The position numbers and the translations under genes are program-made. A stretch of 64,000 nucleotides of DNA from CAZDET01 sp964504335. Lineage in GTDB: Bacteria > Bacteroidota > Bacteroidia > Chitinophagales > Saprospiraceae. The stretch covers positions 128,399 to 192,398 of the forward strand of contig CAZDET010000001.1 in the NCBI GenBank assembly GCA_964504335.1, in the 5' to 3' direction. Below, piece after piece: positions 18,321-25,983 of this stretch (within the stretch, counting starts at the first letter, position 1; every line of letters starts with the position of its first letter). Below the pieces are notes generated by a model, which worked only from the letters and a program-made list of their open reading frames with translations, was not told the DNA's origin and searched no databases.

Positions 18321-18840
18321 TTGGGAACTTGTGCCCGATCGGATAGCGGTGCCTGGCAAGCCCTGCTTTGGTGGAGGGTTTGGCCGGGGCATACTCTGGT
18401 CGCCCCGACCTCCGGACCGTTGGCCGGCTGGGCCCGCCGCACACCATGTGGGTGGGAATATAAAAATAGCCCGCCCACCAAACCTGCCTGCCTGAAGGGC
18501 GACAAGTAGCCCGAGTGTGCACTCCACACACGACTACCAGCGATGTCTACTGACATTCTATCCGCTTGACGCAATAGAACGTCAGCATGTACGGCCGTAC
18601 CGAAATGTATCATTGGATGCTCCAGACCGCCGGATAGACCGCCTGTGGTGAGAATTGTAGTACAAAGATCGGCTTCTTTCGCCTGCCAGTCAAGCCCTGG
18701 CCCCGGAATTGCTGTTTATTTCTTCGCCTCTATCCGAATTCCTTAGATGACCTTCCCGCAAATGTGTGGTGAAATCCCTACTTTTGAAAGCTGGTATTCG
18801 TTCCCTAAACCAACACCGCGTTTATCTGAAAATCGATTGA
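18321..18840. other. 520-bp intergenic stretch without a supported gene
   Basis: GC-rich at first, becoming AT-richer toward 18840. Short open frames on both strands have no recognisable family and no coding signature. TACTTTTG at 18779-18786 fits a TAnnTTTG -7 box for the gene starting at 18841, but no -33 element was found at the proper distance. No RNA gene was recognised. Confidence 0.4.
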
Positions 18841-19893
18841 ATGGGCACCTTTATTCGACATCCCGAGCGCTTGCGACCAAAGGAGTTGGACAATTACTTA
18901 GCAATGGGATGGCGACCCGCCGGCCAATCGATTTATTCGGCCGATTTTATCCAGCTTGCTCCCGGCGAATTAATTGCCGTGCTTCCCACCCGCTTGCCAT
19001 TGGAAGGGCATTCCTTCAATAAACGCATGCGCAAATTGCTGCGCCGCAACCGCCGCCTGTTTGACATTAAGATCAACAGCGATAGTAAAATCACCACCGC
19101 CAAACGCCGGGTCAATGATCTATACCGGCTGGAGCACCCGGATAAGTCACTGGAAATCATAGAGTACCACCTGTCCGGGCCCCACCGGCAGCGGGTATTC
19201 AACACCTGGGAAATCGAAATCTACTACGAGGGAAAACTGGTGGCGTTCAGCTTTTTCGATATTGGTAGCCAGGCTGCCTACAGCAAGGCCGGCGTATACG
19301 ATCCCAATTTCAGCCGCTACAGCCTGGGGCTGCACACCCTGCTGGAAGAGGTCGCCTTTTGCAGCGAGCAAGGACTCACGTACTTCTATCCGGGCTACGT
19401 CGCTCCGGAGGATGCGACTTTTGACTACAAGCACAAAATCGGCGAATTGGAATACTGGAAGCTGTCAGACCGATCGTGGCAGCCCTTTTCGGCCTTCGAT
19501 CAGGAACAGGATAATCCCCTGGCCGCCCATTTTCACCATCTGGAAATCCTCCAAGGGCTGCTGGAGGAAGCGGGATTCGGGAGCGCCATTTATCAATATC
19601 CCTATCTCGATCTACGCTTCTCGACAGAAGGACCGAGCAATTACCTCGACTTTCCCTGCCTGCTCTACTTGCGGCAGCGGCCGGTCAACCGGCACTGGAT
19701 TGCCGTCTATCAGTTGGAATCCGGCCGGTATTTATGGCTCGATGTCGCCGAAACGGGCTACTACATGACCGAGCGGCTGGGCCGCGATAGCCGCGGTCGC
19801 CGCAACTATGTGGAGCCGTTGAGCATCCGATCCGTCAAAGGAATGGCCTCCGATGCCAAGAAAATGAAGGACTTGCTCTTAGACCGAATGTAG
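18841..19893 (+). CDS. Arginyl-tRNA-protein transferase-like (ATE/Bpt family) protein, copy 1
   Basis: 350 residues. N-terminal LDNYLAMGWRPAGQSIYSADF followed by FNKRMRKLLRRNRRLF corresponds to the Bpt/ATE pattern GWRRSG...Y...SRSQRRxLRRN. The segment AYSKAGVYDPNFSRYSLG, with LLEEVAFCSEQG and YFYPGYVAPE, matches the GNAT-like C-terminal domain of these aminoacyl-tRNA-protein transferases. The usual N-terminal CxxC motif is absent. The family moves an amino acid from tRNA to protein N-termini; whether this divergent form does so is unknown. A paralogue follows 79 bp downstream in the same direction. Confidence 0.7.
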   Translation: MGTFIRHPERLRPKELDNYLAMGWRPAGQSIYSADFIQLAPGELIAVLPTRLPLEGHSFNKRMRKLLRRNRRLFDIKINSDSKITTAKRRVNDLYRLEHPDKSLEIIEYHLSGPHRQRVFNTWEIEIYYEGKLVAFSFFDIGSQAAYSKAGVYDPNFSRYSLGLHTLLEEVAFCSEQGLTYFYPGYVAPEDATFDYKHKIGELEYWKLSDRSWQPFSAFDQEQDNPLAAHFHHLEILQGLLEEAGFGSAIYQYPYLDLRFSTEGPSNYLDFPCLLYLRQRPVNRHWIAVYQLESGRYLWLDVAETGYYMTERLGRDSRGRRNYVEPLSIRSVKGMASDAKKMKDLLLDRM

Positions 19894-19972
19894 CCGGTAT
19901 GAATTGCCGATTTGTGGAACCCGATTGTCCAAAAAGCTGTTAATTTGCAGTTTCTCAGTGTAACTCTTCCTA

Positions 19973-21052
19973 ATGGCCAGCTTCGCCGACAAGCATTATC
20001 CCGAAAACCTTAGTCCGGAAGAGCTCGACGACTATCTGGCGCGGGGCTGGTACCGCATGGGCCAAACCATTTTCACCACGCATTTCCTCTGCTTCAACGA
20101 TACGTTTTATTCGGCCATCTGGATTCGGTTGCAACTCGCCGATTTTCAGTTTCGCAAGGGCCAGCGCAAGCTGATGCGCCGCAATGCCGAGCAGTTTCAA
20201 ATCGATATTCGTCCCGCCACCATCACGCGGGAAAAAGAGCGCCTCTTCCAACGCTACAAAAGCAACTTCAAGGGCACACTGGCCCCCAGCCTGCGCAATA
20301 GCCTGCTCGATGGTGAAGACTACAATATCTACACCACATTCGAGATCAATATCATTGATCGCAACACCCAACAGCTGGTGGGACTAAGCTTTTTTGACCT
20401 GGGCGAACGAAGCGCCGCCAGCATTTCCGGCATTTACGATCCCGCCTATCAGTCGTACAGCCTGGGCTACTACTCCATGTTGCTCGAGATCGAATTTTGC
20501 CGTCAGCAGGGGCTCGATCTATACTATCCCGGCTACGTGGTGCCGGGCTACCAGCGCTTCGACTACAAACTCCGCATCGGCAATACCGAGTACCTCGACC
20601 TGACCGCCGATGCCTGGCTCCCCTACTCCAACCTGCCCCCGGAAGAAATCCCCATTGAGCGCATGCGCAACCAGCTACAGGATTTGGCCGTACGCCTGCG
20701 CACTCAAAACATGAATGCCAACCAGCTGTACTATCCGCTGTTCGAGGCCCCCCTCTTCGGATTTTGGAACGCCCCCTATCTCGATTACCCCGTCTTCCTG
20801 CAACTCGAAACCAACCCCCGCGAGCAATATCTCTACCTCGTCGTATATAACGTGCGCCAATCGGCTTACCAACTCCTGCGCTGCTCGCCCTTCGACGATC
20901 TGCAGTTCTACTTCAACGAATCCTACACCAATTCCTTCGACCGCGCCGTGTTTTTCATGGAGCTCGTCGTGGTGGATCACATCCTCGAACAGCAAGCCCA
21001 CCCCGGAGAAATGCTGGAGGCATTGGGAGCGCTCTACCCGTGGCTTACGTGA
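19973..21052 (+). CDS. Arginyl-tRNA-protein transferase-like (ATE/Bpt family) protein, copy 2
   Basis: 359 residues, clearly homologous to the preceding gene: LDDYLARGWYRMGQTIFTTHF, FRKGQRKLMRRNAEQF, SFFDLGERSAASISGIYDP, QSYSLGYYSMLLEIEFCRQQG and YYPGYVVPG align in order. It also lacks the N-terminal cysteine motif. The ordered conservation of the GNAT-type core supports a shared fold and a tandem duplication, but the sequences have diverged widely and may have different substrates. It ends about 125 bp before the candidate 3' hairpin of the DGR template RNA, which is on the other strand. Confidence 0.68.
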   Translation: MASFADKHYPENLSPEELDDYLARGWYRMGQTIFTTHFLCFNDTFYSAIWIRLQLADFQFRKGQRKLMRRNAEQFQIDIRPATITREKERLFQRYKSNFKGTLAPSLRNSLLDGEDYNIYTTFEINIIDRNTQQLVGLSFFDLGERSAASISGIYDPAYQSYSLGYYSMLLEIEFCRQQGLDLYYPGYVVPGYQRFDYKLRIGNTEYLDLTADAWLPYSNLPPEEIPIERMRNQLQDLAVRLRTQNMNANQLYYPLFEAPLFGFWNAPYLDYPVFLQLETNPREQYLYLVVYNVRQSAYQLLRCSPFDDLQFYFNESYTNSFDRAVFFMELVVVDHILEQQAHPGEMLEALGALYPWLT

Positions 21053-21177
21053 GTAATGGCGAATAGCGAAGGGCGAATTTCCAACTCTCGACAGTCGACT
21101 TGTAGTTGTTTGTCGAGGGAATGTGCAGCAGGGCCTTCGCAAATGCTACCAGCCCCGCCGACCAAAGATTTTGTTTG

Positions 21178-21197
21178 GCTTTTTACTAACAAAAAGC
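21178..21197 (-). terminator. Candidate 3' hairpin of the DGR template RNA
   Basis: GCTTTTT (21178-21184) and AAAAAGC (21191-21197) form a 7-bp stem with a 6-base loop about 110 bp after the template repeat in its sense direction. It could end the template RNA transcript. It is AT-rich and short, so the call is tentative. Confidence 0.35.
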
Positions 21198-21304
21198 ACC
21201 GGACCGAACGTTGGGCTTCAATTGGGCCAGCGAGGAATATTTCCCTGCGACCAATAGCACGCTTTCCAGAGTCGTAACCCTGAAAATTCCGGCCAAATAA
21301 AACA

Positions 21305-21416
21305 CTGGAGCAAACGAAAACCCATTGTATTGTTCTCGTTATCTGGATTGTTGTTGTTGCGCATGGCCACCCGGCAATTTGTTGCTTGATTGTTCCAGGA
21401 GCCGCCACGCAAAACG
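21305..21416 (-). repeat. DGR template repeat (TR)
   Basis: A 112-bp copy of the 3' end of the TIR-STAND-FGE gene (VR at 22906-23017, constant offset 1601). Of 112 positions 98 are identical; the 14 differences all fall on TR positions that are A in the sense (minus) strand, out of 33 such A's. None of the 79 non-A positions differs. Read in the VR frame the TR gives asparagine-rich codons (NNQAT, RNNNNPDNENNT), AAC/AAT being the codons that diversify best. The sense 5' part (21339-21416) overlaps the last 25 codons and stop of the reverse transcriptase in another frame. Beyond 21305 the match continues weakly to 21298 with two T differences, as expected for an IMH* region. Confidence 0.96.
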
Positions 21417-22493
21417 ATCCGTTTCTGCAACGGTCAGTCCTTGTCTTCTAAGATACACTAAAATCTGTCTTCGCAACCGAAAGGTATTTGCCTGCTTGGC
21501 ATGTCCGAGCCAGCTATTGAGTTGGCTCTCGAATAGCGCAGGACTGATTTTCTTTCTTCGGTAAAGATCGATTCGGCGGTTGAGGCGATGGCGAAATCGC
21601 TGAACGTTTTCTCTACGTAACCGCCGATGGTTGGTAAATACCCGCTGTCCGAGAAAGGAAACTCCTACCCTCACCGGAAATACCTGAGATTTTCGGGCAT
21701 GAATGGACAGGCGTAGTTCCTTTGCCAGGTAATGCTGAATGGCTTTTTTGGATCGGTGCAGTTGTTGTTTATCGTGACTGAACAGCAAGAAATCATCCAC
21801 ATAGCGTAGGTACCCCCCCACTTCCAATTGCTGCTGTACGAAATGATCTAGGGGCGACAAATATAGATTTGCAAAAAACTGACTGGTTAGATTTCCCATC
21901 GGTAGCCCCCTTCGCCGTTCGATAATCGAAAATAAATTATCCGACGCGTAATAATCGGGTACTGCTTCCTGCGGATTAGAGTGATCGATGATAAGTTCAA
22001 TGAGCTCAAGGGTACGCTTACATTTGATCTTCCGGACAATCAATTGCTTGAGTATCGCGTGATCGATGCTTGGAAAATATTTCCGAATATCTGCCTTCAA
22101 TACATAGGAATACTTGCGGACAAACTGCTGGCACCGGCGGATCGCAGCGTGCGTACCCATACCGCGCCGATTGGCATACGTATCAAAAATCAGGGTCCGA
22201 TCAAAGATTGGCTCAATGACCTGGCACAGCGCGTGGTGCACTACTCGATCGCGAAAGGGAGCGGCGCTGATCATGCGCACCTTCGGCTCTCGAATGTAAA
22301 AAGTGTGATACGGTCCTGGCCTGTACGTTTGAGTGCGCAATTCTTCCTGTAGCGCCAGTAATTCATATTCCAACTGGACCTCAAACCGAGCCGCGGATCG
22401 ACTACCACGCTTCCCCTTACGGGCTTGATAATATGCCCGAAGCAAATTCTCAAAGGTGGTAATTTGGTGAAATAACCCGCTAATTCGCTTCAT
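21339..22493 (-). CDS. Diversity-generating retroelement reverse transcriptase
   Basis: 384 residues from the ATG at 22493; the frame is open 30 codons further upstream, but that part is antisense to avd and not family-like. RT motifs in order: KADIRKYFPSID (133-144, first catalytic Asp D135), GLPMGNLTSQFFANLYLS (196-213) and RYVDDFLLF (230-238, catalytic DD). GNLTSQ is the motif-4 form typical of DGR enzymes; group II intron RTs have a different sequence there and carry maturase or HNH domains, absent here. It makes error-prone cDNA from the TR RNA, misincorporating opposite A. Its last residues (360-384, ending HAQQQQSR) are encoded inside the TR. Its start is 3 bp from the divergent avd start. 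Confidence 0.96.
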   Translation of the reverse strand: MKRISGLFHQITTFENLLRAYYQARKGKRGSRSAARFEVQLEYELLALQEELRTQTYRPGPYHTFYIREPKVRMISAAPFRDRVVHHALCQVIEPIFDRTLIFDTYANRRGMGTHAAIRRCQQFVRKYSYVLKADIRKYFPSIDHAILKQLIVRKIKCKRTLELIELIIDHSNPQEAVPDYYASDNLFSIIERRRGLPMGNLTSQFFANLYLSPLDHFVQQQLEVGGYLRYVDDFLLFSHDKQQLHRSKKAIQHYLAKELRLSIHARKSQVFPVRVGVSFLGQRVFTNHRRLRRENVQRFRHRLNRRIDLYRRKKISPALFESQLNSWLGHAKQANTFRLRRQILVYLRRQGLTVAETDRFAWRLLEQSSNKLPGGHAQQQQSR

Positions 22494-22496
22494 ACT

Positions 22497-22856
22497 ATGC
22501 AGGCTAAAGAAAGTATCCTCACAAAAACTTACGACTTCGTCAAATACATTATTCCCCTCATTAATGCAATGCCGCGCGACCAACGATACATCCTGGGTAG
22601 CCGATTGGAGGAGATGAGTCTAGCGCTATTAGAGCTTCTTATCGAAGCCTACTACCTTCCCAAATCGGAAAAAGAGAGTCGTTTGCGCCAGGCAAACCTC
22701 CAACTGGAAAAACTGCGGTACCTAATTCGCCTGTGCTTCGAACTCAAATACTACAACGCAGCCCGTTTCGAAATGCTAACCACCCAACTCCTGGAAATCG
22801 GACGTATGATCGGTGGCTGGGTGAAATCATTAGACAATGAAAGTAAAAAATTTTAA
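22497..22856 (+). CDS. avd: DGR accessory variability determinant (Avd), four-helix bundle
   Basis: 119 residues, predicted all-helical and basic, with the Avd/S23-like pattern: KTYDFVKYIIPLIN, RDQRYILGSRLEEMSLALLE, LLIEAYYLPKSEKESRL, LEKLRYLIRLCFELKYYN and a final LLEIGRMIGGWVKSL. In characterised DGRs Avd forms a pentamer that binds RT and template RNA and is needed for mutagenic cDNA synthesis. Here it is on the opposite strand from RT, TR and target, with its start 3 bp from the RT start and its stop 34 bp from the target stop. Any promoter for avd must lie inside the RT coding sequence, and the reverse. Confidence 0.9.
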   Translation: MQAKESILTKTYDFVKYIIPLINAMPRDQRYILGSRLEEMSLALLELLIEAYYLPKSEKESRLRQANLQLEKLRYLIRLCFELKYYNAARFEMLTTQLLEIGRMIGGWVKSLDNESKKF

Positions 22857-22870
22857 CCGCCTTCGGCGGT
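22856..22870. other. Hairpin downstream of VR (possible DGR targeting hairpin/terminator)
   Basis: ACCGCC (22856-22861), loop TTC, GGCGGT (22865-22870). In the sense of the target gene the loop is GAA closed by C-G, a very stable DNA mini-hairpin type. It starts 35 nt after the VR core. A hairpin/cruciform just past the variable repeat is known to promote DGR retrohoming; none comparable was seen beside the TR. On the minus strand it is followed by TTAAAATTTTTT, so it may also terminate the target transcript, and it overlaps the avd stop by one base. Confidence 0.6.
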
Positions 22871-22890
22871 AATTGTAAAAGATTAAAACC

Positions 22891-25800
22891 TCAAAGGGTA
22901 AAGCCCTGGAGCAAACGAAAACCCATTGCATTGTTCCCGTAACCTGGATTGAGGTTGCTGCGCATGGCCACCCGGCAATTAGCCGCAGGATAGTACCAGG
23001 AGCCGCCACGCAAAACGCGTCGGCTACCTGATTGGGGACCGGTTGGATTAGGGGTGTAAGGTTTCAGCAACGATTGTTCCTTTTTACAAACTTCGTAGAA
23101 ATCCTCCCCGTACCAATCCCAACACCACTCCCATACATTTCCACTCATGTCGTATAAGCCCAGTTCATTTGGCTGTAACTCCCCGACTGTTCGGCCTCGA
23201 CAATTGCTGCGCCGGATCGCCTCCTGGTCCCATTCGCCGGAAAGCAATTGGTCTCCGGAGTTTTGCCAGAACCAGCCAACCGCCTCAAGCGTATCTGACC
23301 CTGCGTAGGGGGTATCATTCGACTTCTTACCACCGCGAGCCGCGTACTCCCACTCTGCTTCGGTGGGCAAGCGAAATCCGGCAGCTTTGTCGAGCGGTTC
23401 TACCGTCCACTTGATTACATCATTCGCCTGATTATTGGGGTCTTTGGTGGTTTTATCGACCCGATAGGCTGACGAAAAACCGAGTTGGGAACTAAGCCAG
23501 TTGGCGTATTCCACGGCATCGTACCACATCACTTGTACTACTGGGTTATTCCCGTAGCGACCCCAAAAGGGGGTGTGGGCGGCTAGATTCCGTCCCGTAG
23601 CAGCACAAAACAGGCCGAATTGGTAATTGGTAGTTGGCGTACGAGCGATGCGGAAATCCACTACCCGCACTTTATGTACTGGTTGTTCATCGGCATAGCC
23701 GTCTTCACTGCCCATCTTGAATGTGCCGCCTTCCACGTCCATCATTTCGGGGTAATACCGCTTCCAAAGTGCCTGAAAAAATTCGGCGTCCAATTGGCGG
23801 AGTAGCTGGCGGTAGGGTTCCCGCTCCTGCGGGGCTTGGGCCAACACCGTTTCTATTGCCATCCGGTCAGACTTGGAAGTTTCCAGCTTGTGGAGCAGTT
23901 GAAGTACCTGTGTCCCCTGCTCGACGTGCCGCCCGGTTTCGGCGAAGAAAAAGAGTAATTCCTGGAGGCCTCTGCCCAACTGCGTCTGCTTGGTGGGTAG
24001 ATCCATGTCTGCCAGCACCGCTGCTTCGAAGGCCGGGAGGGCGAGCAGGTGATCGGCTTGCCGAATGGCATCCAGGGCGTTGCGGGCCAGGGTGTCGAAA
24101 ATAACCTGATTTTTTGCCCGCGCATCGGCCTGCTGCCGGGCGATCCGAGCCTCATCAACCCGAAGCTGTTCTTCGATGAGGTCGGGAATGCGCCGCAGAT
24201 AGGGCCGTGCCCTGCTGATGAGGTCTACATCCGTATTACTGAAGCTGGTGCCCGACTCGGCTTTCAGATCCTTTTTCTTCGCCTGGATCAGGACCCAGGC
24301 GCGCTGGGCAAGATCATCCGATTGCTCATAACGATTGCGAACGATGGGGGCAAGCGCGTCGTGTGCGAGGCGCGTTTGCGGGTTATTGGCCCAATCTCGA
24401 AAACGCAACAGCAGGTAATGGCGCTCCAGTGCCTGGATGATGGAGAGAAGACTCGATTGGGGGTAAATCTGCTCCATTTCGGCATCGCTATAGTAGGCGG
24501 CCGTATTGTCGCGGGTGGTAAACAAGAAGAGGACATCAAGCACCAATCCCCCCGCCACCTCGTCGGGAAACTGCCGACCTACTGCCGCTAACTGGTGGTC
24601 GAGCATTTGCTCCAGACTGCGGTAGCCCAGATCTTCGTAATGCCGTTTGGTGATCGGGATATGCCCGAGCGGTTTTCCCTGGATGGCTTGTTGCCACAGG
24701 GCTTTCAGCTGCGTCTGTAGCAAGGGAGCCTGATTAGACGCCTTATCTTGGCGAATATCGGAGACGAGCAACTCCGGCAGTCCTTCTTCAAAGGAAAAAT
24801 CCGCGAAGCGTCCGAGCTTGTTATTCTTACTTACCCCTAAAATGGCTTCGTATAGGCCGGCCTCCGTCAGGGCTTGCAAAAACAACTGATCGTTGTAGGC
24901 TACTCCCTTCAGCGCTTCCCGCACCTGCGGTAGGTACTCGCTGCGAAAGCCGAGCACGATTCGCCAGTCCGGCTTTCGGCGGGGCACTTGCCGGACCCAA
25001 TCGAAAAATTCGTCCCATTCCTCGGGAAAATCATCGATGGGATCGATCAGCGCCTCTTCCACCTGATCGATGATCAATACGGCTTTGGTACCCAGCAAAG
25101 AGCAATGCTGCTGCAGGCGCTCGGCCACTCCAACCAGGCCTCGCCGTTCCTTGTCTTCTTCTCTCCTGCCGTAGGGGGCGTTCCATCCCTTGTGCTCCAA
25201 TCGGGGAATCGCCCCAGCCTGTAGCAGCGACGATTTGCCGACCCCCGAAAGCCCGTAGTACAACACAATGGGCTGATCCGGCTGCTGATCAACCGCAAAA
25301 CAGAGATTGTAAATTTCCGCGCTGCGGCCGTGAAAAATCAATGCGTCTCGCTCCGTAAAGGGACGCAGCCCCACAAAGGGGGCATCGACTTTTAGCAGCA
25401 TCTTTGGAGGTAGTGGGTACTCCTTCTTCAGGCGAAAGGCATCGGGGTCTGCCCGCTTGGATGGCTGGGCTGCTTTCACTCCCAATTGTTCGATGGCCGC
25501 AATAAGCTGCCGCATATCCGCTTCAAAGTGCACGCTGCGCAAGCAGAAGGGATTAATTTTCAATAACTGCACCAGGGTCGATTTCTCGGGAAAATCCTCC
25601 TCTGAATCATAGCCTTCCCGGTCGATGAGCACCGGGATGATGCCTTTCCCCATTTTCAGCGCCTGCTCGATTTCTACCCGCACGTAGTCGGAACGGTTGT
25701 CTAGCCGGCACCGGCCCTTTTTCCAGTTGCGGGCGGCATTTGTCTCGTCGTACGCACATTCCAGCCACTCTTTCCCAATCAGCGCGAGAAATACTTCCGC

Positions 25801-25983
25801 TCCCCTTAGTTCAGCGTCGATTTCCCGCTCCCAATTCTCTCCGGGCTCCAACTGCGTATCCTGAAAAACAGCATCCTTGCCAAAGTGCGCCTGCAGCGAA
25901 GCCGTAATCGAGTTGGCATCCTTCTGAGACACCTTACGGCGGTAATTGATGAAAATGGTAGGCGCGCGCTCGGTAGTTGGCAT
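22891..25983 (-). CDS. TIR - STAND NTPase - FGE/C-type-lectin-fold protein, DGR target
   Basis: 1030 residues. A TIR domain at about 8-165 (TIFINYRRKVSQKDA, LEPGENWEREIDAEL, EVFLALIGKEWLE, YVRVEIEQAL; E104 is a candidate NADase glutamate) is followed by a STAND-type NTPase: FVGLRPFTERD at 203, Walker A GLSGVGKSS at 244-252 and Walker B VLIIDQVEEAL near 302-312. Helical linkers run to about 745. The C-terminal domain is formylglycine-generating-enzyme/sulfatase-modifying type (EGGTFKMGSEDGYADEQPVH, RLPTEAEWEYAARGG, ELGLYDMSGNVWEWCWDWYG, RRVLRGGSW, MGFRLLQG), a C-type-lectin fold often used by DGRs. Residues 990-1026 are the variable repeat. No signal peptide: cytoplasmic. The plan effector - switch - diversified sensor suggests an invader-sensing abortive-infection receptor; this function is inferred. 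Confidence 0.93.
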   Translation of the reverse strand: MPTTERAPTIFINYRRKVSQKDANSITASLQAHFGKDAVFQDTQLEPGENWEREIDAELRGAEVFLALIGKEWLECAYDETNAARNWKKGRCRLDNRSDYVRVEIEQALKMGKGIIPVLIDREGYDSEEDFPEKSTLVQLLKINPFCLRSVHFEADMRQLIAAIEQLGVKAAQPSKRADPDAFRLKKEYPLPPKMLLKVDAPFVGLRPFTERDALIFHGRSAEIYNLCFAVDQQPDQPIVLYYGLSGVGKSSLLQAGAIPRLEHKGWNAPYGRREEDKERRGLVGVAERLQQHCSLLGTKAVLIIDQVEEALIDPIDDFPEEWDEFFDWVRQVPRRKPDWRIVLGFRSEYLPQVREALKGVAYNDQLFLQALTEAGLYEAILGVSKNNKLGRFADFSFEEGLPELLVSDIRQDKASNQAPLLQTQLKALWQQAIQGKPLGHIPITKRHYEDLGYRSLEQMLDHQLAAVGRQFPDEVAGGLVLDVLFLFTTRDNTAAYYSDAEMEQIYPQSSLLSIIQALERHYLLLRFRDWANNPQTRLAHDALAPIVRNRYEQSDDLAQRAWVLIQAKKKDLKAESGTSFSNTDVDLISRARPYLRRIPDLIEEQLRVDEARIARQQADARAKNQVIFDTLARNALDAIRQADHLLALPAFEAAVLADMDLPTKQTQLGRGLQELLFFFAETGRHVEQGTQVLQLLHKLETSKSDRMAIETVLAQAPQEREPYRQLLRQLDAEFFQALWKRYYPEMMDVEGGTFKMGSEDGYADEQPVHKVRVVDFRIARTPTTNYQFGLFCAATGRNLAAHTPFWGRYGNNPVVQVMWYDAVEYANWLSSQLGFSSAYRVDKTTKDPNNQANDVIKWTVEPLDKAAGFRLPTEAEWEYAARGGKKSNDTPYAGSDTLEAVGWFWQNSGDQLLSGEWDQEAIRRSNCRGRTVGELQPNELGLYDMSGNVWEWCWDWYGEDFYEVCKKEQSLLKPYTPNPTGPQSGSRRVLRGGSWYYPAANCRVAMRSNLNPGYGNNAMGFRLLQGFTL
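22906..23017 (-). repeat. DGR variable repeat (VR)
   Basis: It encodes residues 990-1026 of the target. Compared with the TR, eleven codons differ: N to Y at 997, 998 and 1015, Q to P at 999, T to A at 1001 and 1019, N to S at 1009, N to L at 1011, D to G at 1014, E to G at 1016, and a silent change at 1000. Framework residues (RGGSW, NCRVAMR, MGFRLLQ) are unchanged. The sense 3' end CGTTTGCTCCAG is identical in both copies; just past it VR has GGC where TR has TGT, followed by a shared TTTA, an arrangement like IMH versus IMH*. The coding sequence ends four codons after the VR. Confidence 0.96.

Noticed and set aside
18020..18613. 197-codon minus-strand frame covering the UbiD 3' end and the following gap
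   Set aside because: Mostly antisense to a clear UbiD gene, no family resemblance, composition fits a GC-rich shadow frame.
21218..21430. Minus-strand open frame resembling the C-terminus of the FGE-fold protein
   Set aside because: It is the template repeat read in the VR frame plus flanks. The similarity is explained by the TR/VR relation, and no upstream gene body exists.
21339..22493. Reverse transcriptase as part of a group II intron or retron
   Set aside because: No maturase or HNH domain, no intron ends or retron RNA seen. GNLTSQ at motif 4 and the A-only TR/VR differences identify a DGR.
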